64,000 nt of DNA. It comes from Bacillota bacterium. Lineage in GTDB: Bacteria > Bacillota > Sulfobacillia > Thermaerobacterales > RSA17. Shown piece after piece: positions 32,210 to 40,806 of the stretch (position 1 is the stretch's first letter; the number at the start of each line of letters is the position of its first letter). Where the stretch lies: contig PKRI01000005.1 of the NCBI GenBank assembly GCA_017577485.1, positions 13,834 to 77,833 on the forward strand. The letters are read 5' to 3'. Position numbers and translations under genes: made by a program. The notes beneath the pieces are model-generated. The model searched no databases. It was given only the letters and a program-made list of their open reading frames with translations, and was not told the origin of the DNA.

Positions 32210-32868
32210 CCGTCATCCTTTCCGCTGAGGACTTGCACGCGGTGGGCGGGCACCCCCAGGACCGCTTCCACCGCCCTCTGCAGCCGCATCCGGACCAGGG
32301 GGTCCCCCGCCCCCTCGGCCACCACCAGCACGCCCCGGATCTGACCGGCCCGGACCGAGATCACCGGCGGGTCGCCGCCGCCGGCGGCGGCGGTGGCCAG
32401 CTGGGAGCGGCTGGTGGTCTCCTCCACCTCCCGCTGCCCGCCCTGGGCGTCGACCTCGCGGCTGAGCCGCCGGGTGTCGTCGCTTTCGCGGGCAAAGACC
32501 CGCTCGGCACCAGCAACCACCGTCACCCAGGCGTGGACCCGGCCGGCGCCCTCGACCCGCGACAGCACCTCCGCCAGGCGCGCCGACAGGGCCGCTTCCA
32601 GTTGAGCCAGGTCGGCGTAGGCGTCCGGCAGCGGCGCGCCGCTGAGGACGGCGCCGGGCGGCGGGGTGTCGGTCGTGGTGCCGGCCCCGGGCTTGACGCC
32701 GGCGCCGTCCAGGAACTGGGCCGCCATCAGCAGCGCCACTCCCAGCAGCCCCGCCGCGACGATCCACACCAGGCGCCGGCGCTCGGCCGGCGACAGCCGC
32801 TGCAGGGCCGGCAGCAGGCCCGCCAGGCCCGCCGGGCCCGCACTGCCCGGCCCGCGGCGTTCGGTCAC
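32206..32868 (-). CDS. spoIIIAG: Stage III sporulation protein AG
   Basis: SpoIIIAG forms a large ring in the channel complex between mother cell and forespore. One membrane span (about residues 34-51) precedes a ring-building domain: LAQLEAALSARLAEVLSRVEGAGRVHAWVTV near 87, an insert predicted to form the beta-triangle (about 120-160) and VRAGQIRGVLVVAEGAGDPLVR near 170. The GTG start at 32868 overlaps the spoIIIAF stop by four bases. Confidence 0.9.
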   Translation of the reverse strand: MTERRGPGSAGPAGLAGLLPALQRLSPAERRRLVWIVAAGLLGVALLMAAQFLDGAGVKPGAGTTTDTPPPGAVLSGAPLPDAYADLAQLEAALSARLAEVLSRVEGAGRVHAWVTVVAGAERVFARESDDTRRLSREVDAQGGQREVEETTSRSQLATAAAGGGDPPVISVRAGQIRGVLVVAEGAGDPLVRMRLQRAVEAVLGVPAHRVQVLSGKDDG

Positions 32869-33617
32869 GGTCCCACCTCCTCGGCCGTCACGGTCACCTG
32901 GCCGGGGTCGATGCCCAGAACGCCGGCCACCCAGGCGCGGATGCGGTCAGCCGCTGAGGCGCCGCCCGCGGTCGCGGCGCCGCCCTCCGTACCCTCGCCC
33001 GGCTGCACCGCTGCGGGCACCGGCGCCGGGTCCTGCCCCGGGGCCTCCCCGGGCGTTCCGGCCGCGGCGGGAACCCGCACCCGGATCGGCTCCACCTGCA
33101 CCGGCGCGGGACCGGCGGCGCTGATGGCGGCGGTGCCGCTGCCGGTCCGGGCGTCCCCCGCCGCCGCGCCGGTCACGCGCACCACCACCCGCTCCAGGGG
33201 CGGCGGGTCCCAGCCGGCGCCGGCCCCGGAGGCGGGGTCCGCGGCCAGTTCCACGGCCACTTCCGCCTGGATCCCGAGGTCCCGCGCCAGGCCCTGGCGA
33301 ACCGCCGCCGCCACCCGCCCGGCGAACTCCTCCCGGACTGCCTGCCGCCAGCGAGCCTCGCCCGGGCCCCGGAGCTCGGCGCCGGGCGTGCCGGTCAGGC
33401 CCTGCTCCAGCCACACCTCGGCGGCGGCGATGTCGGCCTGGAGGTCGGCGCCCAGCCAGTCCAGCACCGGCTGCAGCACCGTCACCAGCACCACGAGGCC
33501 CACCACCACGTCCACGTACCGGCGGAGGCTGCCCGAGGGCAGGGCCAGGTCCACCACGGCGGCGGCCACCAGCACCACCACCACCCGCCCCACCCAGGCG
33601 GCCAGCGCAGCCGTCAC
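32865..33617 (-). CDS. spoIIIAF: Stage III sporulation protein AF
   Basis: SpoIIIAF is a small membrane component of the same channel. Two membrane spans lie at about residues 5-25 and 33-52 (VVVGLVVLVTVLQPVLDWL), followed by a soluble domain that ends in RIRAWVAGVLGIDPGQVTVT. At 250 residues it is longer than the usual 200 because of low-complexity Ala/Pro/Gly inserts near 150-210. The GTG start overlaps the spoIIIAE stop (GTGA). Confidence 0.85.
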   Translation of the reverse strand: MTAALAAWVGRVVVVLVAAAVVDLALPSGSLRRYVDVVVGLVVLVTVLQPVLDWLGADLQADIAAAEVWLEQGLTGTPGAELRGPGEARWRQAVREEFAGRVAAAVRQGLARDLGIQAEVAVELAADPASGAGAGWDPPPLERVVVRVTGAAAGDARTGSGTAAISAAGPAPVQVEPIRVRVPAAAGTPGEAPGQDPAPVPAAVQPGEGTEGGAATAGGASAADRIRAWVAGVLGIDPGQVTVTAEEVGP

Positions 33618-34870
33618 CGCAGCATCACGGCGGCGTTGCCGACCCCCACCAGCACCGCCAGGGCCAGGAAGAACATCAGGGCCACGGCGCCGGCCGTCAC
33701 CCCGGCCAGGACCAGGCCGTCGCTCATGGCCGCCAGGGCCTGCACGAAGGAGCCGTCGGCCACCGGCTGCACCAGCGCCGCCGCCAGCCGGAACACCAGC
33801 ACCAGGGCCAGGACCTTGAGCAGCGGCACCGCCGCCACGGCCCCCACCGCCACCAGGCCGAAGATCCCCAGGGCGTTCTTGAGCAGCAGGGAAGAGCCGA
33901 TGACCAGCTCCACCGCATCGGCGAACATGCCGCCCAGGACGGGGATGAAGGTGCCGGCGCCGAACTTGGCGGTCCGCAGCAGGACGCCGTCGGCCACACC
34001 CGCCGCGGCCCCCTGAACGCTCATGACGCCCAGGAACACCACGAAGGCCAGGCTCAGCAGGACCACGCCCGCCTGCCGCACCAGCGCCGCCAGCCGCTCG
34101 ATGCGTATGCGGCCGGGCAGGTGGTTGACCACCTGCAGGACGGTCCCCGTGAAGATCAGGGGCAGCACCCACTGGGACGCCACCATGCCGACGCCGTTGA
34201 CCATGACCACGGAGACGGGGCTGAGCAGGCCGGCCGACACGAAGGCGCCGGTGCCGGCCATGAGCGTGACCAGGGTCGGCAGCATGGCCAGCATGAAGTC
34301 CACCAGGTCGTTGATGACGCCGGCCGCGGTGGCGAAGGCGTCCCGCAGCGCCACCAGGCCCAGGGCCACCATGGCCAGGAAGACGGCGGCGTTGGCGGCG
34401 GCAGCCACGGCCTCGCCGGCGAAGGCGGTCTGCAGCAGCCTGAGCACCGCCATCAGCACCGCCAGCAGCACCAGCTGCCCCAGCAGGGCGGCGTTGTCGA
34501 CCACCGCGCCCAGGAAGACCCTGGCGGCGGCCGCCGCCAGTTCACCGGCCTCCAGGGGCAGCCCCTCGCCCCGGATGACGGACCGGATCAACTCGGGCCC
34601 CAGGGCCGGCAGGTCCTGGCCCGCGCGCTCCTGCAGCCGCCGCACCACCTGGAACATCTCGGCGGTGTCCAGGTCCTGGTACTGTTCCTGGGCCAGGCGG
34701 CGGACCTCGTCGGCCAGCCCGGCCCACGACGCGCCGGCGCCTGGGAGCACCGGAGCCGGCGCTTGGGCCCGCGCCTGGCGGGGAAGCGCGCAGACCATGG
34801 CTGCCGGGCAGCCCGGGACCCCGGCCAGAACCAGCGCCGCCGCCAGCACGACCACGGCGCCCCGCCTCAT
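33614..34870 (-). CDS. spoIIIAE: Stage III sporulation protein AE
   Basis: SpoIIIAE is the large multi-span membrane protein of the feeding-tube complex. It has a signal-like N-terminus, an extracytoplasmic helical segment (about residues 50-105) and about eight membrane spans, with family blocks LVDFMLAMLPTLVTLMAGTG and AAKFGAGTFIPVLGGMFADAVE-like sequence (here TAKFGAGTFIPVLGGMF). The 418-residue length is normal. ATG 34870 overlaps the spoIIIAD stop. Confidence 0.92.
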   Translation of the reverse strand: MRRGAVVVLAAALVLAGVPGCPAAMVCALPRQARAQAPAPVLPGAGASWAGLADEVRRLAQEQYQDLDTAEMFQVVRRLQERAGQDLPALGPELIRSVIRGEGLPLEAGELAAAAARVFLGAVVDNAALLGQLVLLAVLMAVLRLLQTAFAGEAVAAAANAAVFLAMVALGLVALRDAFATAAGVINDLVDFMLAMLPTLVTLMAGTGAFVSAGLLSPVSVVMVNGVGMVASQWVLPLIFTGTVLQVVNHLPGRIRIERLAALVRQAGVVLLSLAFVVFLGVMSVQGAAAGVADGVLLRTAKFGAGTFIPVLGGMFADAVELVIGSSLLLKNALGIFGLVAVGAVAAVPLLKVLALVLVFRLAAALVQPVADGSFVQALAAMSDGLVLAGVTAGAVALMFFLALAVLVGVGNAAVMLR

Positions 34871-35256
34871 GCCGGCAGCAGCCGCAGCAGGGTTTCCACC
34901 ACGGCCAGGATGATGGGGACAGCCAGCAGCAGGATGAACACCTTGCCCGCAAGCTCGACCTTGGCGGCCAGGGCCCCCTCCCCCGCGTCGCGGCAGACCT
35001 GGGCGCCGAACTCGGCCAGATAGGCGATGCCGATGATCTTCAGCAGGCTGGCGGCGTACCGGGATTCGATGCGGGCCCGGTCCGCCAGGTCCTGGATCAG
35101 GCCCACCACAGCGCCCACGCGGGTCAGCACGAACATCAGCAGGGCCGCCCCCGCCAGCAGGCTCAGGGGAACAGCCATCTCGGGACGGGCCTGGCGCACC
35201 ACCACCAGGACCACCGCTGCCAGCAGGGCGACGGCGACGACCTGGACGATCCCCAC
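34867..35256 (-). CDS. spoIIIAD: Stage III sporulation protein AD
   Basis: A 129-residue protein with four membrane spans. The family blocks VVVRQARPEMAVPLSLLAG and LLKIIGIAYLAEFGAQVCRDAGE are clear, followed by VELAGKVFILLLAVPI. The GTG start at 35256 has GGGGGGAG upstream, and the gap to spoIIIAC is 18 bases. Confidence 0.92.
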   Translation of the reverse strand: MGIVQVVAVALLAAVVLVVVRQARPEMAVPLSLLAGAALLMFVLTRVGAVVGLIQDLADRARIESRYAASLLKIIGIAYLAEFGAQVCRDAGEGALAAKVELAGKVFILLLAVPIILAVVETLLRLLPA

Positions 35257-35274
35257 GGCGGCTCCCCCCAGGGG

Positions 35275-35472
35275 TCACTGGAGCTGAAAGATGGTGGTGA
35301 CGGCCCGGAACAGGTCCCGCAGCGCGTTGACCACCAGCCAGAACACGATGATCACGCCGGCCACGGTGACGACGTGGCCGTACTCTTCCTTGCCCGCCTG
35401 CCGGAGGACGCTGTGGAGCACGGCCACCAGCAGGCCGACCCCGGCGATCTGCAGGATGATCTTGAGCTCCAA
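35275..35472 (-). CDS. spoIIIAC: Stage III sporulation protein AC
   Basis: A 65-residue protein with two membrane spans: IILQIAGVGLLVAVLHSVL, then GKEEYGHVVTVAGVIIVFWLVV. Length and sequence match SpoIIIAC from end to end. The TTG start at 35472 (TTG GAG CTC AAG) gives the family N-terminus and follows a G-rich site; longer starts add only Pro-rich sequence. About 135 bases separate it from spoIIIAB, more than elsewhere in the cluster. Confidence 0.9.
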   Translation of the reverse strand: MELKIILQIAGVGLLVAVLHSVLRQAGKEEYGHVVTVAGVIIVFWLVVNALRDLFRAVTTIFQLQ

Positions 35473-35607
35473 CGGGTTACCCCCGTCCTGCGGGCTGCGC
35501 CCGTCCCTCGGATCAGCCCGTCCTGCGGGTGGCGCCGGTCCGGGTTCGTCCACCCGGCCGGCAGCTGCCGTGCGCCGTCCTCCCGCGGCCGGCGGCCGGC
35601 GGCACCC

Positions 35608-36135
35608 CTACAGCAGCGCCACCGCCAGCAGCGCCCCGCCCAGGGTCCCCAGGTAGACCGCCACCCGGCTGCGGTCTTCCCAGCCCTGGCGGGCACGGCG
35701 CTCGGCGGCATCCAGGCGGGCCGCCGCCAGCTGCAGGTGGCGGCGCTGATCCTGCCGGTCGGACCGTCCGAGACAGGCTCCCAGGCCGGCCAGGATGTCC
35801 CAGTCCTCGGCGTTCAGGGCCAGGAGCGGCGCCGCTTCGTCCAGCGCCCGCCGCCAGGCCTCGGCGCCGGTGATGCCCCGGCCGCCGGCCAGGGCCCCGC
35901 GGGCCGCGTCGAACAGGGCGGCCACCGGGTACCCCACCGCCGCCCCTGCCCGGGCCAGGGCCTCGGGCAGGGGGGTCAGGCCCACGTCGATCTCGGTCAG
36001 CAGCACCTGGACGGCGGTCCGCAGGGCCGCCAGTTCCTGGGGACGCCTCCGGTGACGCTGGGCAGCCGCCGCCCCCAGGGCCCAGCCGGCGCCCACCAGC
36101 AGGACCGCGCCGGCCAGGCGCAGCCAGGCGCTCAC
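35608..36135 (-). CDS. spoIIIAB: Stage III sporulation protein AB
   Basis: SpoIIIAB is a GspF-like membrane protein of the channel. One N-terminal span (about residues 4-24) and one at the very C-terminus (YLGTLGGALLAVALL) flank a helical domain with RRRPQELAALRTAVQVLLTEI and DWDILAGLGACLGRSDRQDQ. The GTG start at 36135 overlaps the spoIIIAA stop. 175 residues, normal length. Confidence 0.9.
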   Translation of the reverse strand: MSAWLRLAGAVLLVGAGWALGAAAAQRHRRRPQELAALRTAVQVLLTEIDVGLTPLPEALARAGAAVGYPVAALFDAARGALAGGRGITGAEAWRRALDEAAPLLALNAEDWDILAGLGACLGRSDRQDQRRHLQLAAARLDAAERRARQGWEDRSRVAVYLGTLGGALLAVALL

Positions 36136-37316
36136 GGCAGCCCCCGGCCCTCGAGGCTGATGCGGCGGACGAGCCACGCATCCCGGGATCGGGTCCCCGG
36201 CACCCGGGGAGGCCCGGCATACCGCACGGTCCCCGGCCGCGGCCTGCTGGTCAGCACCACCACCCGCTGGAACAGCCCCTGCCGGACCAGCCGGGCCAGG
36301 GAAGGGCGCCGGGCCAGGTCCACCTCGTCGGCGGCGTGGGCGGTGGCCAGCACCCGCACGCCGGCATGGGCGGCCTCCTCCACGGCCAGGGCGTCCCGGG
36401 CCCCGCCCAGTTCGTCAAAGGCCACCACCTGGGGGTTGAGGGCCCGCACGGCCATCTCGATGCCCGCCGCTTTGGGACAGCCGTCCAGCACATCGGTGCG
36501 GGGCCCGACGTCGCGGGTGGGCACACCGTCCCGGCAGGCGGCCAGCTCGCCCCGCTCGTCGACCACGCTGACCCGCAGCCCGGGAATGCCCCGTGCCGGC
36601 ACGCCCCGCGAAAGCTGGCGCACCAGGTCCCGCAGCAGCGTGGTCTTCCCGGCCCCGGGCGGCGAGAGGATCAGGGTGTGGCGGGGCAGTGCGGCGGCGG
36701 CCTCCCAGACGGCATCAAGGACCGGGTCGGCGCATCCGGGCCGCTCCCGGGCCAGGCGGAAATTCAGGCCTCCCACGTGGCGCAGGCGCCGGATACGCCC
36801 GTCCTCCACCAGCAGGCGCCCGGACACGCCCACCCGGTGCCCCCCCGGCAGGGTGAGGTAGCCGTGCCGGGTTTCGTCGACGCGGCTGTAGACCGACGCC
36901 TCGCAGGCAATCTGCCAGGTCTGCTCGAGCAGGCCGGGCGTGACCGGCAGGGCCTCGTCCTCCTCGTCGACGGTCTGCCCGTCGGGCGCCACGAACCGGC
37001 CGCCTGCAGCCGTCACCACTTCCAGGGGGCGTCCGGCGCGGAGCCGCACCTCTTCCACACCGGCCCTGACGTCCGGCGACAGGCCCGCCAGGGCCCGCGC
37101 CACGGGCGGGGCCAGCCACGGCAGCAGTTCCGCCAGATCGTCGCGCACCGGCGGGTTGTCGACCGCGGCGCCGGGGTGGAGCGCACCACCGTCCTGCCGG
37201 CGCTTGGGCACGGGTTGTACCGGCGGGCGGTCTGTTGCCGGGCCTGGGACCCCGTGGGTCCCCGCCGGGACCGCGGGGCTGTCAAGCCTGCTGTCAACGC
37301 GCCGGGCCATCGCCAC
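36132..37316 (-). CDS. spoIIIAA: Stage III sporulation protein AA (ATPase)
   Basis: SpoIIIAA is the secretion-type ATPase that drives the spoIIIA channel in the mother cell. It contains Walker A SPPGAGKTTLLRDL (about residues 219-232), SVVDERGELAACRDG, the block GPRTDVLDGCPKA, Walker B VVAFDELGG and LATAHA. About 55 poorly conserved residues precede the domain, so the true start may be later than GTG 37316, although GGAGGG lies nine bases upstream of it. It is the first spoIIIA gene and has a candidate sigma-E promoter just upstream. Confidence 0.92.
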   Translation of the reverse strand: MAMARRVDSRLDSPAVPAGTHGVPGPATDRPPVQPVPKRRQDGGALHPGAAVDNPPVRDDLAELLPWLAPPVARALAGLSPDVRAGVEEVRLRAGRPLEVVTAAGGRFVAPDGQTVDEEDEALPVTPGLLEQTWQIACEASVYSRVDETRHGYLTLPGGHRVGVSGRLLVEDGRIRRLRHVGGLNFRLARERPGCADPVLDAVWEAAAALPRHTLILSPPGAGKTTLLRDLVRQLSRGVPARGIPGLRVSVVDERGELAACRDGVPTRDVGPRTDVLDGCPKAAGIEMAVRALNPQVVAFDELGGARDALAVEEAAHAGVRVLATAHAADEVDLARRPSLARLVRQGLFQRVVVLTSRPRPGTVRYAGPPRVPGTRSRDAWLVRRISLEGRGLP

Positions 37317-37340
37317 CGGACCTGTCCCTCCGTCCGGTGC

Positions 37341-37370
37341 ATGCCTATGGGTCGTCCGCAGGCTTTATGA
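37341..37370 (-). promoter_or_regulatory. spoIIIAA: Candidate sigma-E promoter of the spoIIIA operon
   Basis: On the minus strand TCATAAA (37370-37364) is followed after 14 bases by CATAGGCAT (37349-37341). The sigma-E consensus is a TCATATT-like -35 box, 13-15 bases, and CATACAxT. The -10 box ends 24 bases before the start codon, leaving room for the ribosome site. The spoIIIA operon is sigma-E-controlled in Bacillus. Confidence 0.55.
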
Positions 37371-37768
37371 CGGGGGTTCGGGAGGGTCGGACGGGGACCG
37401 CGGCGGTTAAGGCCGCCGGCTTCGGTCCAATCCGCGGAGGCCAGTGCCGATTTTGGACCTGCTCCGTGGCGGCAGGGGCCTGAGCGCGGGATGTGGTCCA
37501 CAATCGGACCTGCGAGTTTACGGAAAGCGGCAGGCTGGGGTCAGGTTAACAGAAGTAGGGCGAAGGTCGGTATTGTTCGGCGCCTTCGGGACCCAGGAAC
37601 TGTGAACTGTACCAAGAGTGGAACAACGAACTCCAGATAAGGACCCTGCCCCGTCCCTAAGCGGCGACCCAGGCGCCCCCCGGCGCGGAGGGCACTGCGG
37701 AGGAGACCGCAGAGGACACCGGCCCGGCCGTTCCCCCGGCCCGGCTGCCCCGCATCACCCCGGCCCGG
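37371..37768 (-). other. Gene-free stretch between the aminotransferase and spoIIIAA genes
   Basis: About 400 bases. It holds a locally lower-GC segment near 37505-37625, which may carry upstream control sites, but I see no clear hairpin, repeat or coding frame. Confidence 0.4.
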
Positions 37769-38896
37769 CTACCCCTTCCCGGCCAGGTACCGGCTCACCC
37801 GCTCCAGCCCGGAGGCCACCACGCCGGGATCCTCGCCCATGCCGATCCGCACGCGATCGGGCATCTCGAAGGCGCTGCCGGGCACCAGCAGCACCCCCTC
37901 CTGCTCCATCAGGCCGCGGCAGAACGCCTCGGAATCGGCGGTGCGGCGCAGCCGGGGGAAGCAGACGATGCCGCCGCGGGGCGCCACCCATTCGAAGTCC
38001 CCGGCGTGCCGTTCCATCCAGACCTCGATCTGCGCCAGGTTCCGAGCCACGATGGCCCGGGCGCGCTCCAGCAACTGCGGCCGCAGGTCCAGGGCCAGGC
38101 AGGCCAGGGCGTCGCTCAGGCGCGACACCGAAATGGTGACGTAATCGCGGTAGCCCCAGCACCGCTCCACGATGGGCCGCGTGGCCGCCAGCCAGCCGAT
38201 GCGCAGCCCCGCCAGCCCCATGGTCTTGGACAGCGTCGACACCGACACGGCCCTGGGACTCAGGGTCCGGGCCGCCGGCGGGACTGTCCCGCCCCCGTGG
38301 ACGATACCGTGGTAAGCCTCGTCGCACAGCACCAGGGCGTCGATGTCCTCGGCCCAGGCCAGGATGGTCCGCAGCGCGGCCTCGTCCAGCACGGTGCCCG
38401 TGGGATTGTGGGGCGTGTTGATGACGATCAGGCGCACCCGCCGGTCCAGCAGGCGCTCCAGGGCCCGCAGGTCGGGCACGAACCCGTCCTCCGGCCGCAG
38501 CCGCCACAGCCGCACCTCGGCCCCCGCCATGGCGGCGGCGCTGTAAAGCTGCTGGTAGGCCGGGAACATGCTGACCACCGCGTCGCCCGGCTCCACCAGC
38601 GCTCGGAACAGCAGGTAGTTGGCCTCGATGGCGCCCTGGGTGATCAGCACCTCTTCCGGTTCGATCCCGTACAGGGCCGCCACCCGCCGCCGCAATTCCA
38701 GGGTGCCCGGGGTTTCGTCGTAGGTCAGCACCAGTTCATCCAGTTCCCGGCGGGCCCCGGTGCGGCCCGCAGCCTCGGCCAGGGCCAGCAGTTCACCCAG
38801 GCGCAGGGGCTGCACGCCGCTCTCGCCCAGGTTGAAGCGGGCCCGCTGCTCGTGGGCCGACATCCAGCGCTCGACCAGAAAGGGAGTGTAGGCCAT
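37769..38896 (-). CDS. PLP-dependent class I/II aminotransferase
   Basis: A fold-type I aminotransferase of 375 residues. The N-terminal domain has TYDETPGTLELRRRVAALYG and GAIEANYLLFRALV; the substrate asparagine is in NTPHNPTG; the aspartate and tyrosine contacting PLP are in CDEAYHG; the Schiff-base lysine is in STLSKTMGLAGLRIGW. The opening PFLVERWMSAHE and FNLGESGVQPL resembles the capreomycidine-synthase-like branch, but the reaction is unknown. ATG 38896 has only a weak ribosome site. Confidence 0.85.
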   Translation of the reverse strand: MAYTPFLVERWMSAHEQRARFNLGESGVQPLRLGELLALAEAAGRTGARRELDELVLTYDETPGTLELRRRVAALYGIEPEEVLITQGAIEANYLLFRALVEPGDAVVSMFPAYQQLYSAAAMAGAEVRLWRLRPEDGFVPDLRALERLLDRRVRLIVINTPHNPTGTVLDEAALRTILAWAEDIDALVLCDEAYHGIVHGGGTVPPAARTLSPRAVSVSTLSKTMGLAGLRIGWLAATRPIVERCWGYRDYVTISVSRLSDALACLALDLRPQLLERARAIVARNLAQIEVWMERHAGDFEWVAPRGGIVCFPRLRRTADSEAFCRGLMEQEGVLLVPGSAFEMPDRVRIGMGEDPGVVASGLERVSRYLAGKG

Positions 38897-39034
38897 GTCT
38901 ATCGGTGTTCCAGGGCTGATCGGGGGTTCCTGCCGCTGCGGGCGGCGCCGCCTACCCCGCGCAAGGCGTCCGGCGGGGCGCGCCGGCGCCGGATCCCGAG
39001 GCGGATCCCGGCGCCGGGCGGGCGTCCACCCGCG

Positions 39035-39043
39035 CATACACAT
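39035..39043 (+). promoter_or_regulatory. Candidate sporulation-type -10 box before the SpoVB-like gene
   Basis: CATACACAT matches the sigma-E -10 consensus CATACAxT at seven of eight places and lies 33 bases before the start codon. No matching -35 box is visible 13-15 bases upstream, which reads as GC only. Confidence 0.35.
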
Positions 39044-39075
39044 TAGGGATTCCGTCCCGCAGCGGGAGGACGACG

Positions 39076-40806
39076 ATGAGGATGCCCCCCATCCACCTGC
39101 TGTTCCGGCTGCCGGCCTGGAGGCGGCCTCGGCCTCCCATCCGGACCGCGGCCGGTCCTTCCCCGGCCGGCCCGCCGCCGGCCGGGCCGCATCGCCGCAC
39201 CCCTCCCCGATCGCTGGTGCGGTCCACCGGCCTGCTGGCGCTGGGCAACGCCGTCAACCGTGCCGTGGGACTGGTCTACCGGATGGTCCTCAGCCGCTTC
39301 CTGGGCGCCGAGGCCCTGGGCCTCTTTCAGATGGCCATGTCGCTGTACTTCGCGGTGCTGCTGCCCTTCATCGCGGGGCTGCCCAGCGCCCTGTCCCGGG
39401 TGGTGGCCGGCCGGCGCAGCGAAGGGGTCCCCGCCGACACCCGCCGGCTCGTGGTGCAGGTCATCGCCCTGACGCTGGCCTTGCTGGCGGTGGTCTTGGG
39501 CGCCATTCTCACCACCGGGTGGAGCCCGCCCGGCGCCGGTTGGGACCTGGCCAGGCAGCTGGTGCCCCTGCCGCTGCTGGCGCCGGCGGTGGCCCTGGCC
39601 GTGGTGTCGGCCGCCCTCCGCGGCGTGTTCTTCGGGCAGCAGCGGGTGCTGCCGGTAGTCTCGGCCCAGGTGGGCGAGCAGATGCTGCGGCTGCTGGTGC
39701 TGGCGGCGCTGCTGGGCTGGGCGGGGATGGGCTGGGCCGGCGTGGGCGGATCGGGGGCGGCTTCGGCGGGCGCGGCGGGGGCCGAGGCCCGGCTCAGGAT
39801 CGTCATGATCAACCTCATCATCGGGGAGGGCGTGGGCTGCCTGCTGCTGTGGACCGCCTACCGCCGGCTGCTGGCCGAGCCCTGGGTCCTGCGGCCGCTG
39901 GGCGCACCGCGGCCGGCGGCCGGCGGTGAGCCCCAAACCCTGAGCCGGGTCGTCCGCATGGCGGTGCCCATGGGGTTGCAGCGGGCGGCCTGGAGCCTGG
40001 AACGGCTGGCCGAGGCCACCCTGATCCCGGCGGCCCTGCAGCGGTCCGGCGCCACCCTGGGCGCAGCGGTGGCAGCCTACGGCGAGTTGACGGCCATGGC
40101 CTCGCCTCTCATCTTCCTGCCCAACGTGGTGGTCCACGCCCTGACCCACACCCTGGTGCCCGGCGTGGCCGAGGTGACCGACCGGCCGGCCCTCCTCCAC
40201 CACCGGGTGCGGCGGGCCCTGACCCTGACGGCGGACCTGGGGGTCCTCACCACCCTGGTGCTGGCCTTTGCCGGCGGGTGGCTCACCGCCGTCCTCTTCG
40301 GCTTCACAGGCGACGGCGCGGGATACCCCTCCGCCGGGCGGCTGGCGGAGCGGCTGGCACTGCTGGCGGCCGTGGTGTACGTGGACCACGTGGCCGCGGC
40401 GGTCCTCCGGGGACTGGAACGGGCCACCGAGCCCATGGTGGTGGACTTCGCCACGATGGGCCTGAGGCTCGGCCTGCTGGTGGTACTGGGCAGCCGCATG
40501 GGCCTGGGGATCGATGCCGTGGTGATCTCGCTGACGGCGGCGGCGGCCGCGGCCGCCCTGCTGGACCTGGCCCTGGCCGGGTACTACAGCGGGCTGGGCC
40601 TGGGCATCCTGGCGCCGGTGGTGCCCGCCTGGGTGGCCGGCGCGGCGGGGCTGGCCGCCGGCGGTGCGGTCCGCCTGGCCCTGGCGCCGCTGGCCGGGCC
40701 CGGCACCGTCCGGGCGGCGGCGCTGGCGGCTGCCCTGGCCTGCTACGCCGTGGTGCGGCTGGGGGCGGTGGTGTCGGCGGCCGGCTCCGGAGCCCGCCGT
40801 TCGTGA
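39076..40806 (+). CDS. spoVB: SpoVB/MurJ-like lipid-linked polysaccharide flippase
   Basis: A 576-residue protein of the MOP exporter superfamily with about 14 membrane spans. The start of the membrane region, LLALGNAVNRAVGLVYRMVLSRFLGAEALGLFQ-type sequence (about residues 54-86), matches SpoVB and YtgP, which move peptidoglycan precursors for the spore cortex or cell wall. The first 45 residues are Pro/Arg-rich and cytoplasmic. ATG 39076 follows GGGAGGA. Its 3' end overlaps the metal ATPase gene on the other strand by 64 bases. SpoVB versus a vegetative flippase is not settled. Confidence 0.82.
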   Translation: MRMPPIHLLFRLPAWRRPRPPIRTAAGPSPAGPPPAGPHRRTPPRSLVRSTGLLALGNAVNRAVGLVYRMVLSRFLGAEALGLFQMAMSLYFAVLLPFIAGLPSALSRVVAGRRSEGVPADTRRLVVQVIALTLALLAVVLGAILTTGWSPPGAGWDLARQLVPLPLLAPAVALAVVSAALRGVFFGQQRVLPVVSAQVGEQMLRLLVLAALLGWAGMGWAGVGGSGAASAGAAGAEARLRIVMINLIIGEGVGCLLLWTAYRRLLAEPWVLRPLGAPRPAAGGEPQTLSRVVRMAVPMGLQRAAWSLERLAEATLIPAALQRSGATLGAAVAAYGELTAMASPLIFLPNVVVHALTHTLVPGVAEVTDRPALLHHRVRRALTLTADLGVLTTLVLAFAGGWLTAVLFGFTGDGAGYPSAGRLAERLALLAAVVYVDHVAAAVLRGLERATEPMVVDFATMGLRLGLLVVLGSRMGLGIDAVVISLTAAAAAAALLDLALAGYYSGLGLGILAPVVPAWVAGAAGLAAGGAVRLALAPLAGPGTVRAAALAAALACYAVVRLGAVVSAAGSGARRS

